Shown here: positions 1 to 8,592 of the stretch, piece after piece
Layout: each line of letters starts with the position of its first letter
How positions within the stretch are numbered: the first letter of the stretch is position 1
Source of the DNA: Mesorhizobium denitrificans
GTDB taxonomy: Bacteria; Pseudomonadota; Alphaproteobacteria; Rhizobiales; Rhizobiaceae
DNA length: 64,000 bases
Assembly: GCF_003403035.1 (NCBI RefSeq)
Contig: NZ_QURN01000004.1
Span: 310,001 to 374,000, forward strand
Direction of reading: 5' to 3'
Notes under the pieces: model-generated
The model's input: the letters and a program-made list of their open reading frames with translations, nothing else
Databases searched by the model: none
Told to the model about the DNA's origin: nothing
Translations under genes and position numbers: made by a program

Positions 1-2
1 GT

Positions 3-212
3 TTTTATTCCATCGACATGCTGCCGCCTGCGTGGCGCACGATCTCGCTCTTCAACCCTGTGGTTTATCTTGTCAGCGGTTTTCGCTGGAGCTTTTTCGG
101 CCACGCCGATGTAGGTGTCGGTATCAGCCTCGCCGCTACCCTTGGTTTCTTGGTGGTTTGTCTCGCAATTGTCGGCTGGATATTCCGCACAGGTTACCGG
201 CTCAAGAACTGA
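3..212 (+). CDS. ABC-2 type transporter permease, C-terminal fragment
   Basis: The window opens inside a gene. The readable 69 codons hold a motif typical of the end of ABC-2 permeases (MLPPAWR, then [15 protein letters not shown]) followed by one hydrophobic span and a short basic tail. In this family the protein is the membrane half of an exporter for polysaccharides, lipo-oligosaccharides or drugs, working with an ATPase that would lie to the left. It is read in the same direction as the next two genes. Substrate cannot be told from this fragment. Confidence 0.75.
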   Translation, partial: FYSIDMLPPAWRTISLFNPVVYLVSGFRWSFFGHADVGVGISLAATLGFLVVCLAIVGWIFRTGYRLKN

Positions 213-272
213 TCACTTGACGGGGGCGCTCACTTGCCCCCAATTCAGCGCTTCATTCATCGAGCGGATAAC

Positions 273-611
273 ATGAGCCTTTCTGGCGCGCTGCAACTAC
301 TGGCCTCAACCTTGATTTTTCTAGCAGCGGCTAGCGGTGCGAAGTCGTGGGCGATGGCTCCAAGCCTTCCCAAGATCATACTGACGCTCGCGCTCTACAC
401 GCTAGGCAACCTCATCATGCTTCGCCTGGTGCGCGAATTTGGTATGTCGGTCGCGTTCAGCCTTTCTGCGGTTATCCAGCTCATTGCAGTCAATCTGGTT
501 GCACTGCTTTATTTCGGCGAAATTCCAGGTACAGCTCAAGGCATCGGCATTCTGCTCGCCGTAGCCTCGGTAGCAGTCATTAGTTTCGGACCCTATCTTG
601 GCGGACGATGA
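273..611 (+). CDS. small DMT/SMR-like four-helix membrane protein
   Basis: A 112-residue protein that is almost entirely hydrophobic, with about four membrane helices. This is the size and layout of small multidrug resistance or EamA-half proteins of the drug/metabolite transporter superfamily. Typical features are the YTLGNLIMLRLVREFGMSVAF segment, the Gly-Glu-Ile-Pro loop and a final helix ending in GPYLGGR. I chose the ATG at 273 because translation from the upstream ATG at 234 adds 13 polar residues. The gene overlaps the following PAP2 gene by 4 bp (ATGA), so the two are probably co-translated. This could be a lipid or undecaprenyl carrier flippase-like protein given that neighbour; that is inference. 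Confidence 0.6.
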   Translation: MSLSGALQLLASTLIFLAAASGAKSWAMAPSLPKIILTLALYTLGNLIMLRLVREFGMSVAFSLSAVIQLIAVNLVALLYFGEIPGTAQGIGILLAVASVAVISFGPYLGGR

Positions 612-1330
612 ATAATTACCGGGAACTTTTGCGAGGCTTCGCTCGTCCGCTCGATTTTTTCAATCGGCTTGAATTTCCAGTCCTGCTCGCCGGTCTGTTG
701 ATCGTAGGCGGCCTGTGGGGCTTTGTAGAGCTTTCGGAATTCGTGAAAAATGCGCCTCCGCATGATTTCGACACACGTCTGCTGCTTGCGCTGCGCGAAC
801 CGGGCCAGCCTGACAATCCTATTGGATCGGCAAACTTTGAAGGCCTGGTTCGGGACATTACGGCTCTAGGCGGAGTAGCAATCCTTGTCCTCTTGACCGC
901 GCTTGTGGTCATCTTCCTGCTGCTGGCGGGCAAATGGCAGATCGCAGTTTTCGTGCTGTGTGCAGTAGGTGGGGGACAACTCGTTTCGACACTGCTCAAG
1001 TTTGAAATAGATCGACCTCGCCCGGAACTTGTTTCGCATCTTATGCGCGAGACTTCGAGCAGCTTTCCTAGTGGTCATGCAATGATGTCGGCTGTGACCT
1101 ATATCACTTTGGGCTCGCTGCTGGCTCGCATCACGCCACAACGCCGGCTCAAGATCTATTTTCTGTTTGTCGCGGTGCTTCTAACCGCGCTGGTTGGCGC
1201 GAGCCGCGTCTATATCGGGGTGCATTGGCCAACCGATGTTTTGGCGGGCTGGTGTATGGGCTTTGCTTGGGCAATGCTTTGCTGGTTGGTTGCGCGCTGG
1301 TGGCTTAAAAACCGTCCGACGCCGCCCTAG
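608..1330 (+). CDS. PAP2-family phosphatase
   Basis: A 240-residue integral membrane phosphatase of the PAP2 superfamily, acting on lipid or polyprenyl phosphates at the outer face of the inner membrane. All three signature blocks are present: K131 followed by six residues and R138-P139, then PSGH at 154-157, then S199-R200 with five residues to H206 and on to D210. Five to six hydrophobic spans surround them. It overlaps the preceding small membrane gene by 4 bp. Its stop codon overlaps the stop of the convergent CYTH gene (CTAG, 1327-1330). Family is clear; exact substrate (phosphatidate, lipid A phosphate or undecaprenyl diphosphate) is not. Confidence 0.85.
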   Translation: MNNYRELLRGFARPLDFFNRLEFPVLLAGLLIVGGLWGFVELSEFVKNAPPHDFDTRLLLALREPGQPDNPIGSANFEGLVRDITALGGVAILVLLTALVVIFLLLAGKWQIAVFVLCAVGGGQLVSTLLKFEIDRPRPELVSHLMRETSSSFPSGHAMMSAVTYITLGSLLARITPQRRLKIYFLFVAVLLTALVGASRVYIGVHWPTDVLAGWCMGFAWAMLCWLVARWWLKNRPTPP

Positions 1331-1815
1331 CTTGCAAGCGCCGTAATGGTCGAATGCGTCTTTTCGCTAAGCGCCAGAACAGCATTCGAATAGCGCTGAT
1401 CACCGGTCACTTCGCGCCCAAGCCATTCCGGCAAGGCCGCATCTGGCACATGATCTGGTGTTTCCAGCTCGGCGACGATCAACCCTGCAAGTTCGCCGGT
1501 AAAAACATCGATCTCGTATGTATAGCCGCCATGCGAAACCAGATGTCTGCGCTTTTCGATCAATGATCCTATCGCGAATGCCTGCATGGAGAGCGCTTCA
1601 TCGAGAGGTATCGGATATTCGTACTCGTCCCGTTCTGGCAGGTTCGAGCCGAATTTAAACGTCAGCTTCGCGCTCGATCCATCGCTCACACGCACCCGCG
1701 TCGAGCGGTCTGCTCCGATGGAAAGATAGAACTGGCGGATGGCAATAACTCTCGACACGCGGCTGCGCCACGCATCATTGCGAACGAGGAATTTGCGTTC
1801 GACTTCCTTGGCCAT
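1327..1815 (-). CDS. CYTH domain protein
   Basis: A 162-residue CYTH (adenylate cyclase CyaB/thiamine triphosphatase) domain protein. The N-terminal EVERKF carries the diagnostic ExExK motif. Alternating basic and acidic strands follow (FYLSIG, TRVRVSDG, LTFKFG, YEIDVF, LIVAELE), forming the triphosphate tunnel seen in this fold. Members hydrolyse inorganic or organic triphosphates; short forms in Proteobacteria resemble YgiF/NE1496 tripolyphosphatases. I start at the ATG at 1815, since the reading frame upstream adds 27 residues unlike the family. It converges on the PAP2 gene with a 4-bp stop overlap. Confidence 0.8.
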   Translation of the reverse strand: MAKEVERKFLVRNDAWRSRVSRVIAIRQFYLSIGADRSTRVRVSDGSSAKLTFKFGSNLPERDEYEYPIPLDEALSMQAFAIGSLIEKRRHLVSHGGYTYEIDVFTGELAGLIVAELETPDHVPDAALPEWLGREVTGDQRYSNAVLALSEKTHSTITALAS

Positions 1816-1912
1816 TGCGGGGGAATAAAGACTGTCCGGCGTGCGAGCGCAATGCGGAATATTGTCAATTGAACCGCAGAGCAGAAAAAAGTTCACGTCA
1901 GCATCACTTGAC

Positions 1913-1934
1913 TTTAATCAATCGATCGATTAAA
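1913..1934. promoter_or_regulatory. probable TetR operator
   Basis: Just upstream of the TetR start (1942) lies TTTAATC (1913-1919) and its exact inverse GATTAAA (1928-1934). Nested in the middle is a perfect 12-bp palindrome AATCGATCGATT (1920-1931). The position between the divergent CYTH and TetR genes suits autoregulation of the TetR-HlyD-ABC operon. Symmetry is seen directly; binding is inference. Confidence 0.5.
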
Positions 1935-1941
1935 TCGCCGA

Positions 1942-2622
1942 ATGGCAAGCAAACAGCAATCACTTGAATCTTTGTCGAGCGCGGAGCAAACGCGTGGCGC
2001 ACTTGTGCACGCCGCTCTAATTCTGTTTGGGCGACAGGGTTTCGAAGGCACTTCGACGCGGGAGATCGCTGCAGCCGCCAAGGCGAATATCGGCTCCATA
2101 GCCTATCATTTCAGGGGCAAGGAAGGACTGCGCATCGCAGTGGCCGACCATATCGTTGCCACCGTCGCGGCAATTGCGGCTCGCGCGCAGATTGAGGATC
2201 GCACCGATGGATTGCCCTCCGGGCAGGCAGCCGAGCAAGCGATAATCGCGATGGTGGAGCGGATGTTCTCATTCTTCGTGCTGCAGGAAGAGGCTGCTGA
2301 GATCGTTCCTTTCGTGCTGCGAGAGATGTCTGCGCCGTCACCCGCTTTCGACCGCATCTACAACGGCATGATGGAACCACTGCACCGTCATTGTTGCCAG
2401 CTTTGGAAAGCGGCCACAGGTGAGGAAGCAGAGAGCGAGGAAACGCGCATCAATGTTTTTATGATGATCGGCCAAATCCTCTACTTCCGTCTCGCGCGCG
2501 AAGCTGTCCGCCGACGATTGGGTTGGATCGAAATCGGCCCGCAACAGGGCAAGAAAATCGCCGACATCGCTGTTGCCAATGTCAGCACTCTCCTTGCTGC
2601 AAAGAAAGACCGGAACTCATGA
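1942..2622 (+). CDS. TetR-family regulator with CerR-like C-terminal domain
   Basis: A 226-residue repressor. The N-terminal helix-turn-helix covers about residues 15-62 (ALILFGRQGFEGTSTREIA, then IAYHFRGKEGL). The C-terminal part matches the DUF1956/CerR type found in E. coli CecR (YbiH). In E. coli that regulator heads the ybhGFSR export operon. Here too it is followed by HlyD, ATPase and permease genes, so it probably represses them and responds to an exported compound. It overlaps the HlyD gene by 4 bp (ATGA). A strong palindrome lies directly upstream and no clear Shine-Dalgarno is seen, so the mRNA leader may be short. Confidence 0.8.
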   Translation: MASKQQSLESLSSAEQTRGALVHAALILFGRQGFEGTSTREIAAAAKANIGSIAYHFRGKEGLRIAVADHIVATVAAIAARAQIEDRTDGLPSGQAAEQAIIAMVERMFSFFVLQEEAAEIVPFVLREMSAPSPAFDRIYNGMMEPLHRHCCQLWKAATGEEAESEETRINVFMMIGQILYFRLAREAVRRRLGWIEIGPQQGKKIADIAVANVSTLLAAKKDRNS

Positions 2623-3563
2623 GTGTGTTTTGCTCCGTACCGATTCTTGCCTCGCTCCTCTCCTGCGGTAGCCCCACGCCTTTGGCTGTTGGCTATGTCG
2701 AAGGCGAATTCGTGCGCCTCGCACCAATCGAAACAGCGCATGTCCAGACCGTCGCAGTGCGTCGGGGCGACCGTGTCGAGCCGGGACAAATCATAGTGCG
2801 CCTTGAAGATACGGATGTTCGCATTGCAGTGGCGCAGGCTGAGGCAGCACTCGCGCAGGCCGAAGCGCAACTCGCAGACCTGAAAATCGGCAAGCGACCA
2901 GAAGAGATAGACGTGCTGGCCGCGGCGCTTAACTCCGCAGAAGCGGAGCACGAAGAGGCGGGTCGCGTGTTGGAACGCACGCAGGATCTTTTCGGACGCG
3001 GTACGGCAACGCAAGCGCAACTGGATACCGCCAAGACGCAGCTTCAGGTGACGGCTGCTGCTATCGGCCAGGCCAAGGCCAACCTCGCGGTCGCGAATTT
3101 GCCCGCACGACAGGAAACGATCCGCGCGGCTGAAGAAGCTGTGAAGCAGGCATCGGCAGCGCTCGAAGAAGCGCATTGGCGACAGTCCAAGCGCAGCCTC
3201 ATTGCGCCAAGCGCCGGGCGCGTTGACGATGTAATCCGCGATCCGGGCGACATCGCAGGTCCGTCAGCTCCAGTTTTATCCATATTGCCTGATGGCGCCG
3301 TAAAATTGAAAGTCTATGTTCCGGAGCCGGATTTCTCGAAGCTTAAATTGGGTGGCAAGCTCACGGTTCGTTGCGATGGTTGCGGCAACGGCCTGACCGC
3401 AACGATCAGCTACGTATCGCCAGATCCTGAGTTCACACCTCCGGTAATTTACTCGCTCGAGACGCGCCAGAAGCTCGTTTATTTAATCGAGGCGCGTCCG
3501 GACGGCGATACACGCCTCAAGCCCGGCCAAATTGTAGATGTCGATCTCGCGGCTTCGGAATAG
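2619..3563 (+). CDS. HlyD-family periplasmic adaptor (YbhG-like)
   Basis: A 314-residue membrane fusion protein linking an inner-membrane exporter to the outer membrane. It has a first lipoyl half (AHVQTVAVRRGDRVEPGQIIVRLED, about 41-66), a long alpha-helical hairpin rich in Ala, Glu and Gln (about 70-190), then the second lipoyl half and a beta-barrel (KLKVYVPEPDFSKL onward). The start is the ATG at 2619 overlapping the TetR stop. The N-terminus is hydrophobic and ends in a lipobox-like LLSC at about residue 16, so it may be a lipoprotein; the lack of basic residues before it makes this uncertain. YbhG of E. coli has the same context. Confidence 0.8.
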   Translation: MSVFCSVPILASLLSCGSPTPLAVGYVEGEFVRLAPIETAHVQTVAVRRGDRVEPGQIIVRLEDTDVRIAVAQAEAALAQAEAQLADLKIGKRPEEIDVLAAALNSAEAEHEEAGRVLERTQDLFGRGTATQAQLDTAKTQLQVTAAAIGQAKANLAVANLPARQETIRAAEEAVKQASAALEEAHWRQSKRSLIAPSAGRVDDVIRDPGDIAGPSAPVLSILPDGAVKLKVYVPEPDFSKLKLGGKLTVRCDGCGNGLTATISYVSPDPEFTPPVIYSLETRQKLVYLIEARPDGDTRLKPGQIVDVDLAASE

Positions 3564-3567
3564 CGCG

Positions 3568-4485
3568 ATGAACGTCATTGACGTCCGAAATCTGGTGAAG
3601 CGCTTCGGTGACAAGACCGTCGTCGATCATGTCTCAATGCAGGTGGGGCAGGGCGAAATCGTTGGGTTCCTGGGGCCGAACGGTTCGGGCAAAACGACGA
3701 CGATCCGGATCATGTGCGGACTGCTTACGCCTGATGAGGGCGAAGGCGAAGTGCTGGGTTACGACCTGAAAACCGACTCGCTCAAGATCAAGCGCGAAGT
3801 CGGCTACATGACGCAAAAGTTCTCTTTTTACGAAGATCTCACCATCGCTGAGAATCTGGAATTCGTCGCGCGCCTTTATGAGCTGAAGCCCGTTTCAAAA
3901 TATGTTGACGATACACTCAACGACCTCGGACTCACCACCCGTCGCAATCAGCTTGCGGGCACACTATCCGGCGGCTGGAAGCAACGTCTGGCGCTCGCCG
4001 CGTGCATCATGCACAAGCCGAAACTTCTCCTGCTCGATGAACCAACTGCAGGCGTCGACCCAAAGGCGCGCCGCGAGTTCTGGGACGAGATTCATCGGCT
4101 CGCGCGTGGTGGGCTCACCGTACTCGTGTCCACGCACTACATGGACGAAGCCGAGCGTTGTCACCGCATCTGCTACATATCCTATGGCAAGATACTGGCT
4201 ACGGGCACTGTCGATGACGTGATCCGAAATGCAGGATTGACCACCTATATCGTCACTGGCCCCGGTCTCAATGAAGTTGCCGAGCGATTGCAAGGCGCAC
4301 CCGGCGTCGATCAGGTCGCGCCTTTCGGCACTACGCTCCACGTCGTCGGATCAGACCGCGCTCTGCTCGAAAAGACGCTTGCTGCCTACAAGAAAGAAAA
4401 AGCCATAAAGATCGAACTCGGCGAAACCAGCCTTGAGGACGTATTCATTCAGTTTATGGCAGAATCTAAGGACAATATGGGATGA
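3568..4485 (+). CDS. ABC exporter ATPase (YbhF-like, single domain)
   Basis: A 305-residue ATP-binding subunit of an ABC-2 type exporter. It shows Walker A GPNGSGKTT (36-44), signature LSGGWKQ (133-139), Walker B LLLLDEPT (153-160) and the switch histidine in STHYMDEAER. The C-terminal 90 residues form the usual accessory domain of DrrA/YbhF-type ATPases. E. coli YbhF carries two ATPase domains; this one carries only one, so the exporter must use a homodimer. The ATG at 3568 is preferred over an upstream in-frame ATG at 3538 that lies inside the HlyD gene. It overlaps the permease gene by 4 bp. Confidence 0.88.
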   Translation: MNVIDVRNLVKRFGDKTVVDHVSMQVGQGEIVGFLGPNGSGKTTTIRIMCGLLTPDEGEGEVLGYDLKTDSLKIKREVGYMTQKFSFYEDLTIAENLEFVARLYELKPVSKYVDDTLNDLGLTTRRNQLAGTLSGGWKQRLALAACIMHKPKLLLLDEPTAGVDPKARREFWDEIHRLARGGLTVLVSTHYMDEAERCHRICYISYGKILATGTVDDVIRNAGLTTYIVTGPGLNEVAERLQGAPGVDQVAPFGTTLHVVGSDRALLEKTLAAYKKEKAIKIELGETSLEDVFIQFMAESKDNMG

Positions 4486-5621
4486 GCCATACGATCTTTT
4501 CGCTATCCCGGCTAAGCGCGCTCTTGAGAAAGGAGTTCATCCAGATGCGTCGTGACCGCGTCACGTTCGCCATGATGCTGGGTGTGCCGTTGATGCTGCT
4601 GATATTGTTCGGATATGCAATCAACAATGATCCAAAGCGCCTGCCCGCAGCACTCGTTGCGACGAGCAATGATCATTACACGCGTGCTATGGTGTCGGCT
4701 CTGGAAATGACCGGGTATTACCGTTTCGATCATAGGGTAAGTAGCGCGGAAGAGGCCGAAGCACTGATTACCAAAGGCGACGTGGCCTTTGTCGTAACCA
4801 TCCCATCTGACTTTGCAAGGCGCGTGGAGCGTGGCGACAATCCGCAGATATTGATCGAGGCTGACGCGACTGACCCATCTGTCGCCAGCGGAGCAATCTC
4901 GACACTCGGAACAGTCGCGAGTCAGGCATTGCTGCGGGAACAGGGCGATCAGGCGCAAGCCGCGACAATGGCAGCCAGCCAGCTGCAAGTGGTCGTCCAT
5001 CGCCGCTACAATCCGGAAGGTATCTCGCAATACAATATTGTCCCGGGCCTGCTCGGCGTCATTCTGCAAATGACGATGGTGATGATGACCGCTATGGCAC
5101 TGACTCGCGAAAGTGAGCGCGGTACTATGGAAAACCTGTTGGCGATGCCCGCCAGTCCCGTGGAGATAATGCTCGGAAAAGTACTGCCCTACGCAGCCGT
5201 GGGTGCGGTGCAGGTTGTGGTGGTGCTTGTCGCTGCAAAGGGGCTTTTCGGCGTGCCGTTTTTCGGAAGCCTGCCCTTGCTGCTTTCTGCAATCTTCGTA
5301 TTTGTGCTCGCTCTGGTCTTGCTCGGCTATTCTATATCGACGGTTGCGCGTACGCAGATGCAGGCAATGCAGCTGACCTTCTTCTTTTTTCTACCGTCAA
5401 TCCTCTTGTCTGGCTTCATGTTCCCGTATCGCGGTATGCCGGATTGGGCGCAGACGCTTGGGGAAATTCTGCCCCTCACGCACTTCCTGCGTATCGTTCG
5501 CGCGGTGATGCTGAAGGGCGCGGCCTTCCCGGCCATCGCAACGGAAGTCGCCGCACTTTTTGCGTTCGTTTTGGCCTTCGCTACGCTCGCACTTCTACGC
5601 TTCCGCCGAACATTGGATTAA
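4482..5621 (+). CDS. ABC-2 exporter permease (YbhS/YbhR-like)
   Basis: A 379-residue membrane subunit of the exporter. An N-terminal helix (MMLGVPLMLLILFGYAI) is followed by a large periplasmic domain of about 140 residues and five more helices, with the ABC-2 hallmark ESERGTMENLLAMP and LSGFMFPYRGMPDWAQ. E. coli has two different permeases (YbhS and YbhR) in the matching operon; only one is present here, pointing to a homodimer. The stop codon overlaps the convergent fuconate dehydratase stop (TTAA, 5618-5621). The substrate is likely a drug or cation by analogy with CecR systems, but this is not shown by the sequence. Confidence 0.85.
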   Translation: MSHTIFSLSRLSALLRKEFIQMRRDRVTFAMMLGVPLMLLILFGYAINNDPKRLPAALVATSNDHYTRAMVSALEMTGYYRFDHRVSSAEEAEALITKGDVAFVVTIPSDFARRVERGDNPQILIEADATDPSVASGAISTLGTVASQALLREQGDQAQAATMAASQLQVVVHRRYNPEGISQYNIVPGLLGVILQMTMVMMTAMALTRESERGTMENLLAMPASPVEIMLGKVLPYAAVGAVQVVVVLVAAKGLFGVPFFGSLPLLLSAIFVFVLALVLLGYSISTVARTQMQAMQLTFFFFLPSILLSGFMFPYRGMPDWAQTLGEILPLTHFLRIVRAVMLKGAAFPAIATEVAALFAFVLAFATLALLRFRRTLD

Positions 5622-6895
5622 CCTCGGAACGTATATTCCTTGATTGAGGCTGGCTTCATTTCGATGGAAAAGCCTGGGCGTTCAGGCGGCATGTAGGCTG
5701 CGTTTTGGATGACGCACGGATCGATAAAGTGCTCATGCAGATGGTCAACGAATTCAATTACGCGGCCTTCTTTCGTACCCGACACACACAAATAGTCGAT
5801 CATAGAGAGATGCTGCACATACTCGCAAAGACCAACGCCACCTGCGTGTGGCCATACTGGCAGGTTGTACTTTGCGGCCAACAGCAGCACAGCCAGCACC
5901 TCATTCAGGCCGCCCATGCGGCATGAATCGATCTGCACGACATCGATAGCGCCTTCCGCAATGAACTGTTTGAACATGATGCGGTTCTGGCACATCTCGC
6001 CGGTCGCGACCTTCATCGGCTTCACCGCTTCGCGTATTTTGCGGTGCCCCGCGATGTCATCCGGGCTAGTCGGCTCCTCGATAAAGAACGGATTGCAGAA
6101 GGCGAGCTTGTCCAGCCATTCTATAGCCTGCGGCACTTCCCAAACCTGATTGGCATCGATCATCAGATAACGATCCGGCCCAATGATTTCGCGCGCGATT
6201 GTGAGTCGACGAATGTCGTCTTGCAGATCGCGCCCTACTTTCATTTTGACATGGTTGAAACCCGCATCGATGGCTTCCTGGCAAAGCCGGCGCAGCTTCT
6301 CTTCTGAATAGCCGAGCCAGCCCGCAGATGTCGTGTAGCAGCTATAGCCGTCGCGCGTCAGAATTGCCTCGCGTTCCGCGCGTCCGTGCTCTGCCTTTTT
6401 AAGGATCACCAATGCTTCGTCGGGGGTCAGCACGTCGGTGAGATAACGAAAATCTACAATTTTGAGGATTTCCTCCGCGCTCATGTCGGCGACCAGCTTC
6501 CAGACAGGCTTTTTCGCATCCTTGGCGAGGAGGTCCCAGATCGCGTTGACCGCGGCACCGGTTGCCAGATGCATTGCGCCCTTGTCTGGGCCAATCCAGC
6601 GCAACTGACTGTCGCTCGTGAGATGCCGCCACATGCGGCCCGGATCTTCCTTGATCCAGTCAAGCTCAAGCCCGATCAGCAGATGCCGCATGGCATTGAG
6701 CGCGGCGACGCAAATTTCGTTGCCACGCCCGATGGTGAACGTCAGCCCATGACCATCCAGCCCGGGTCGATCCGTTTCCAGCACTAGATACGCGGCCGAA
6801 TAATCGGGGTCCGGGTTCATCGCATCCGAGCCATCGAGGCTCAGCGATGTAGGGAACCGCAAATCGTATGTCCGTAGATTCGTTATCCTGGTCAT
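5618..6895 (-). CDS. fucD: L-fuconate dehydratase
   Basis: A 425-residue enolase-superfamily enzyme that dehydrates L-fuconate to 2-keto-3-deoxy-L-fuconate. Catalytic residues are visible at the positions expected for the Xanthomonas enzyme: the K217-M-K219 pair, metal ligands D247, E273 and E300, and H350 in VWPHAGGVG. Overall length also matches. I begin at the ATG at 6895 (MTRITNLRTYDLRFP), where family similarity starts. It is the last gene of a long minus-strand operon, preceded by the diketo-acid hydrolase with a 95-bp gap. Close relatives can act on D-arabinonate or related acids, so substrate range may be wider than L-fuconate. Confidence 0.88.
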   Translation of the reverse strand: MTRITNLRTYDLRFPTSLSLDGSDAMNPDPDYSAAYLVLETDRPGLDGHGLTFTIGRGNEICVAALNAMRHLLIGLELDWIKEDPGRMWRHLTSDSQLRWIGPDKGAMHLATGAAVNAIWDLLAKDAKKPVWKLVADMSAEEILKIVDFRYLTDVLTPDEALVILKKAEHGRAEREAILTRDGYSCYTTSAGWLGYSEEKLRRLCQEAIDAGFNHVKMKVGRDLQDDIRRLTIAREIIGPDRYLMIDANQVWEVPQAIEWLDKLAFCNPFFIEEPTSPDDIAGHRKIREAVKPMKVATGEMCQNRIMFKQFIAEGAIDVVQIDSCRMGGLNEVLAVLLLAAKYNLPVWPHAGGVGLCEYVQHLSMIDYLCVSGTKEGRVIEFVDHLHEHFIDPCVIQNAAYMPPERPGFSIEMKPASIKEYTFRG

Positions 6896-6990
6896 GATGC
6901 AATTCCCTCGCATTCGCGAAAAACATTCACGTCTCCACCTCTGCAAGCGGTAGAGCAGTCAGTTCAAATTGTATGGCGGTGCCTTGCGGC

Positions 6991-7836
6991 TTACGCGTCC
7001 GCCTTGACGTTCTGCGTCTGTGTTCCCAACCCCTCAATGCCGAGTTCAACAACGTCACCGGCCTTGAGGAATTTCTGCGGCTTCATGCCCATGCCGACGC
7101 CCGGAGGTGTGCCTGTTGAGATGATGTCGCCCGGTTGCAGGCTCATGAAGCGCGACAGGTAGGAGACAAGGTACTTCACGCCGTAAACCATCGTCGCCGT
7201 GGTGCCGTCCTGCATCTTTTTGCCGTTGACGTTCAGCCAAAGCTTGAGATTTTGCGGATCCTTGACCTCGTCCTTTGTGACCAACCAAGGCCCGGTCGGC
7301 CCGAAGGTGTCGCAGCTCTTGCCCTTGGTCCACTGGCCTTGATGCTCGATCTGGAAAGCACGCTCCGAGACGTCATGGAGCACGCAATATCCTGCGACAT
7401 AGTCCAGCGCATCTTCCTCGGAAACGTATTTCGCCTTTTTGCCGATGACGACGCCGAGCTCCACTTCCCAGTCGGTTTTCTTTGAGTCTCGCGGGATCAG
7501 CAGATCGTCGTTCGGTCCGACAATTGCCGATGTTGCCTTCATGAAAATGATCGGCTCGGAAGGAACGGTTGCGCCCGTTTCTGCCGCATGGTCCGAGTAA
7601 TTAAGGCCGATACAAATAAATTTGCCCGTACCGCCAACGCATGGACCCAGGCGCGGATTGCCGCGAACCGCCGGAAGCGATTTCGGATCAAGCTTCGCCA
7701 GCTTCTTCAATTGTGCGGGCGCAAGTGCTGCGCCCGCCACGTCGGATACATGTTCAGACAAATCGCGGATCTTGCCATCAGCGTCGACGAGGCCGGGCTT
7801 TTCGGCGCCCGCTTTGCCATATCTTACCAGTTTCAT
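6991..7836 (-). CDS. fumarylacetoacetate hydrolase family, probable 2,4-diketo-3-deoxy-L-fuconate hydrolase
   Basis: A 281-residue FAH-fold hydrolase. Visible motifs are GLNYSDHAAE, the metal-binding stretch DWEVELGVVIG, and ISTGTPPGVGMG near the C-terminus. In the non-phosphorylative L-fucose pathway such an enzyme splits 2,4-diketo-3-deoxy-L-fuconate to pyruvate and L-lactate. The call rests on its place between the keto-acid dehydrogenase and fuconate dehydratase genes, as in Burkholderia and Xanthomonas clusters. FAH proteins are hard to assign from sequence alone, and ureidoglycolate lyase-type or other acylpyruvases look alike. Confidence 0.8.
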   Translation of the reverse strand: MKLVRYGKAGAEKPGLVDADGKIRDLSEHVSDVAGAALAPAQLKKLAKLDPKSLPAVRGNPRLGPCVGGTGKFICIGLNYSDHAAETGATVPSEPIIFMKATSAIVGPNDDLLIPRDSKKTDWEVELGVVIGKKAKYVSEEDALDYVAGYCVLHDVSERAFQIEHQGQWTKGKSCDTFGPTGPWLVTKDEVKDPQNLKLWLNVNGKKMQDGTTATMVYGVKYLVSYLSRFMSLQPGDIISTGTPPGVGMGMKPQKFLKAGDVVELGIEGLGTQTQNVKADA

Positions 7837-7859
7837 GCCGTCTCTCGATCTCCGTAGGT

Positions 7860-8588
7860 TCAGACTGTCCAGCCGCCATCGATATTATAGGCTTGGCCTG
7901 TCGTATAGGTTGCTCCAGCTAGATAGACTGCAAGGTCTGCAATCTCGTCTGGTTCGCCCAACCGGCCCATTGGCTGGCGCGCGATGAAAGCTGCACGGGC
8001 TTTGTCATAGTCGCCCTGCGCGCGCATCCGGTCCTGCAGCGATGGGCTTTCCACTGTGCCAGGGCAGATACAATTGCAGCGAATTCCTTGCGTAATGTAG
8101 TCGGCCGCGACTGCTTTGGTCAGCCCAACCACGGCCGCCTTCGTAACGCCATAGGCGAAGCGATTTGGCACACCCTTCACCGAGCTTGCGACGGACGACA
8201 TATTGATGATCGAACCGTCCTTGCGGCTCAACATGCCCGGTAGCACCGCGCGAATGGTCCGGATCATGGAGCGAACATTCAAGTTCATGGCGAAGTCGAG
8301 ATCTTCGTCCTTCATCTCCATAATAGAACCGGAATGAACAAAGCCCGCACAGTTGAAAAGCACATCAACCTGCCCGATGCCGCTGATCACAGCCTGCACG
8401 TCCGCATCGTTCAAAACGTCCATGCGTCGCCCGATTATGCGGTCGTCTTTCAAATCGCCGAGCAGCTTATCGTTGATGTCGGTCGCATATACTTTCGCGC
8501 CAGCGGCCGCAAAGGCTAGCGCTGAAGCACGGCCAATGCCCTGCGCGGCAGCTGTTACGACTACGGTTTTTCCGGTCAAGTCGGACAT
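7860..8588 (-). CDS. SDR, probable 2-keto-3-deoxy-L-fuconate dehydrogenase
   Basis: A 242-residue short-chain dehydrogenase. The NAD-binding loop TAAAQGIG (12-19), the N79-C-A-G motif, and the active-site set S132, Y146 and K150 are all present. D37 (YATDIND) after the second strand favours NAD over NADP. In the L-fucose pathway this step oxidises 2-keto-3-deoxy-L-fuconate at C4 to the 2,4-diketo acid. The start is taken at the ATG at 8588 (MSDLTGK). It sits 4 bp after the MaoC gene and 23 bp before the FAH gene in one operon. The function assigned is inference from context plus overall similarity. Confidence 0.82.
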   Translation of the reverse strand: MSDLTGKTVVVTAAAQGIGRASALAFAAAGAKVYATDINDKLLGDLKDDRIIGRRMDVLNDADVQAVISGIGQVDVLFNCAGFVHSGSIMEMKDEDLDFAMNLNVRSMIRTIRAVLPGMLSRKDGSIINMSSVASSVKGVPNRFAYGVTKAAVVGLTKAVAADYITQGIRCNCICPGTVESPSLQDRMRAQGDYDKARAAFIARQPMGRLGEPDEIADLAVYLAGATYTTGQAYNIDGGWTV

Positions 8589-8592
8589 GATT

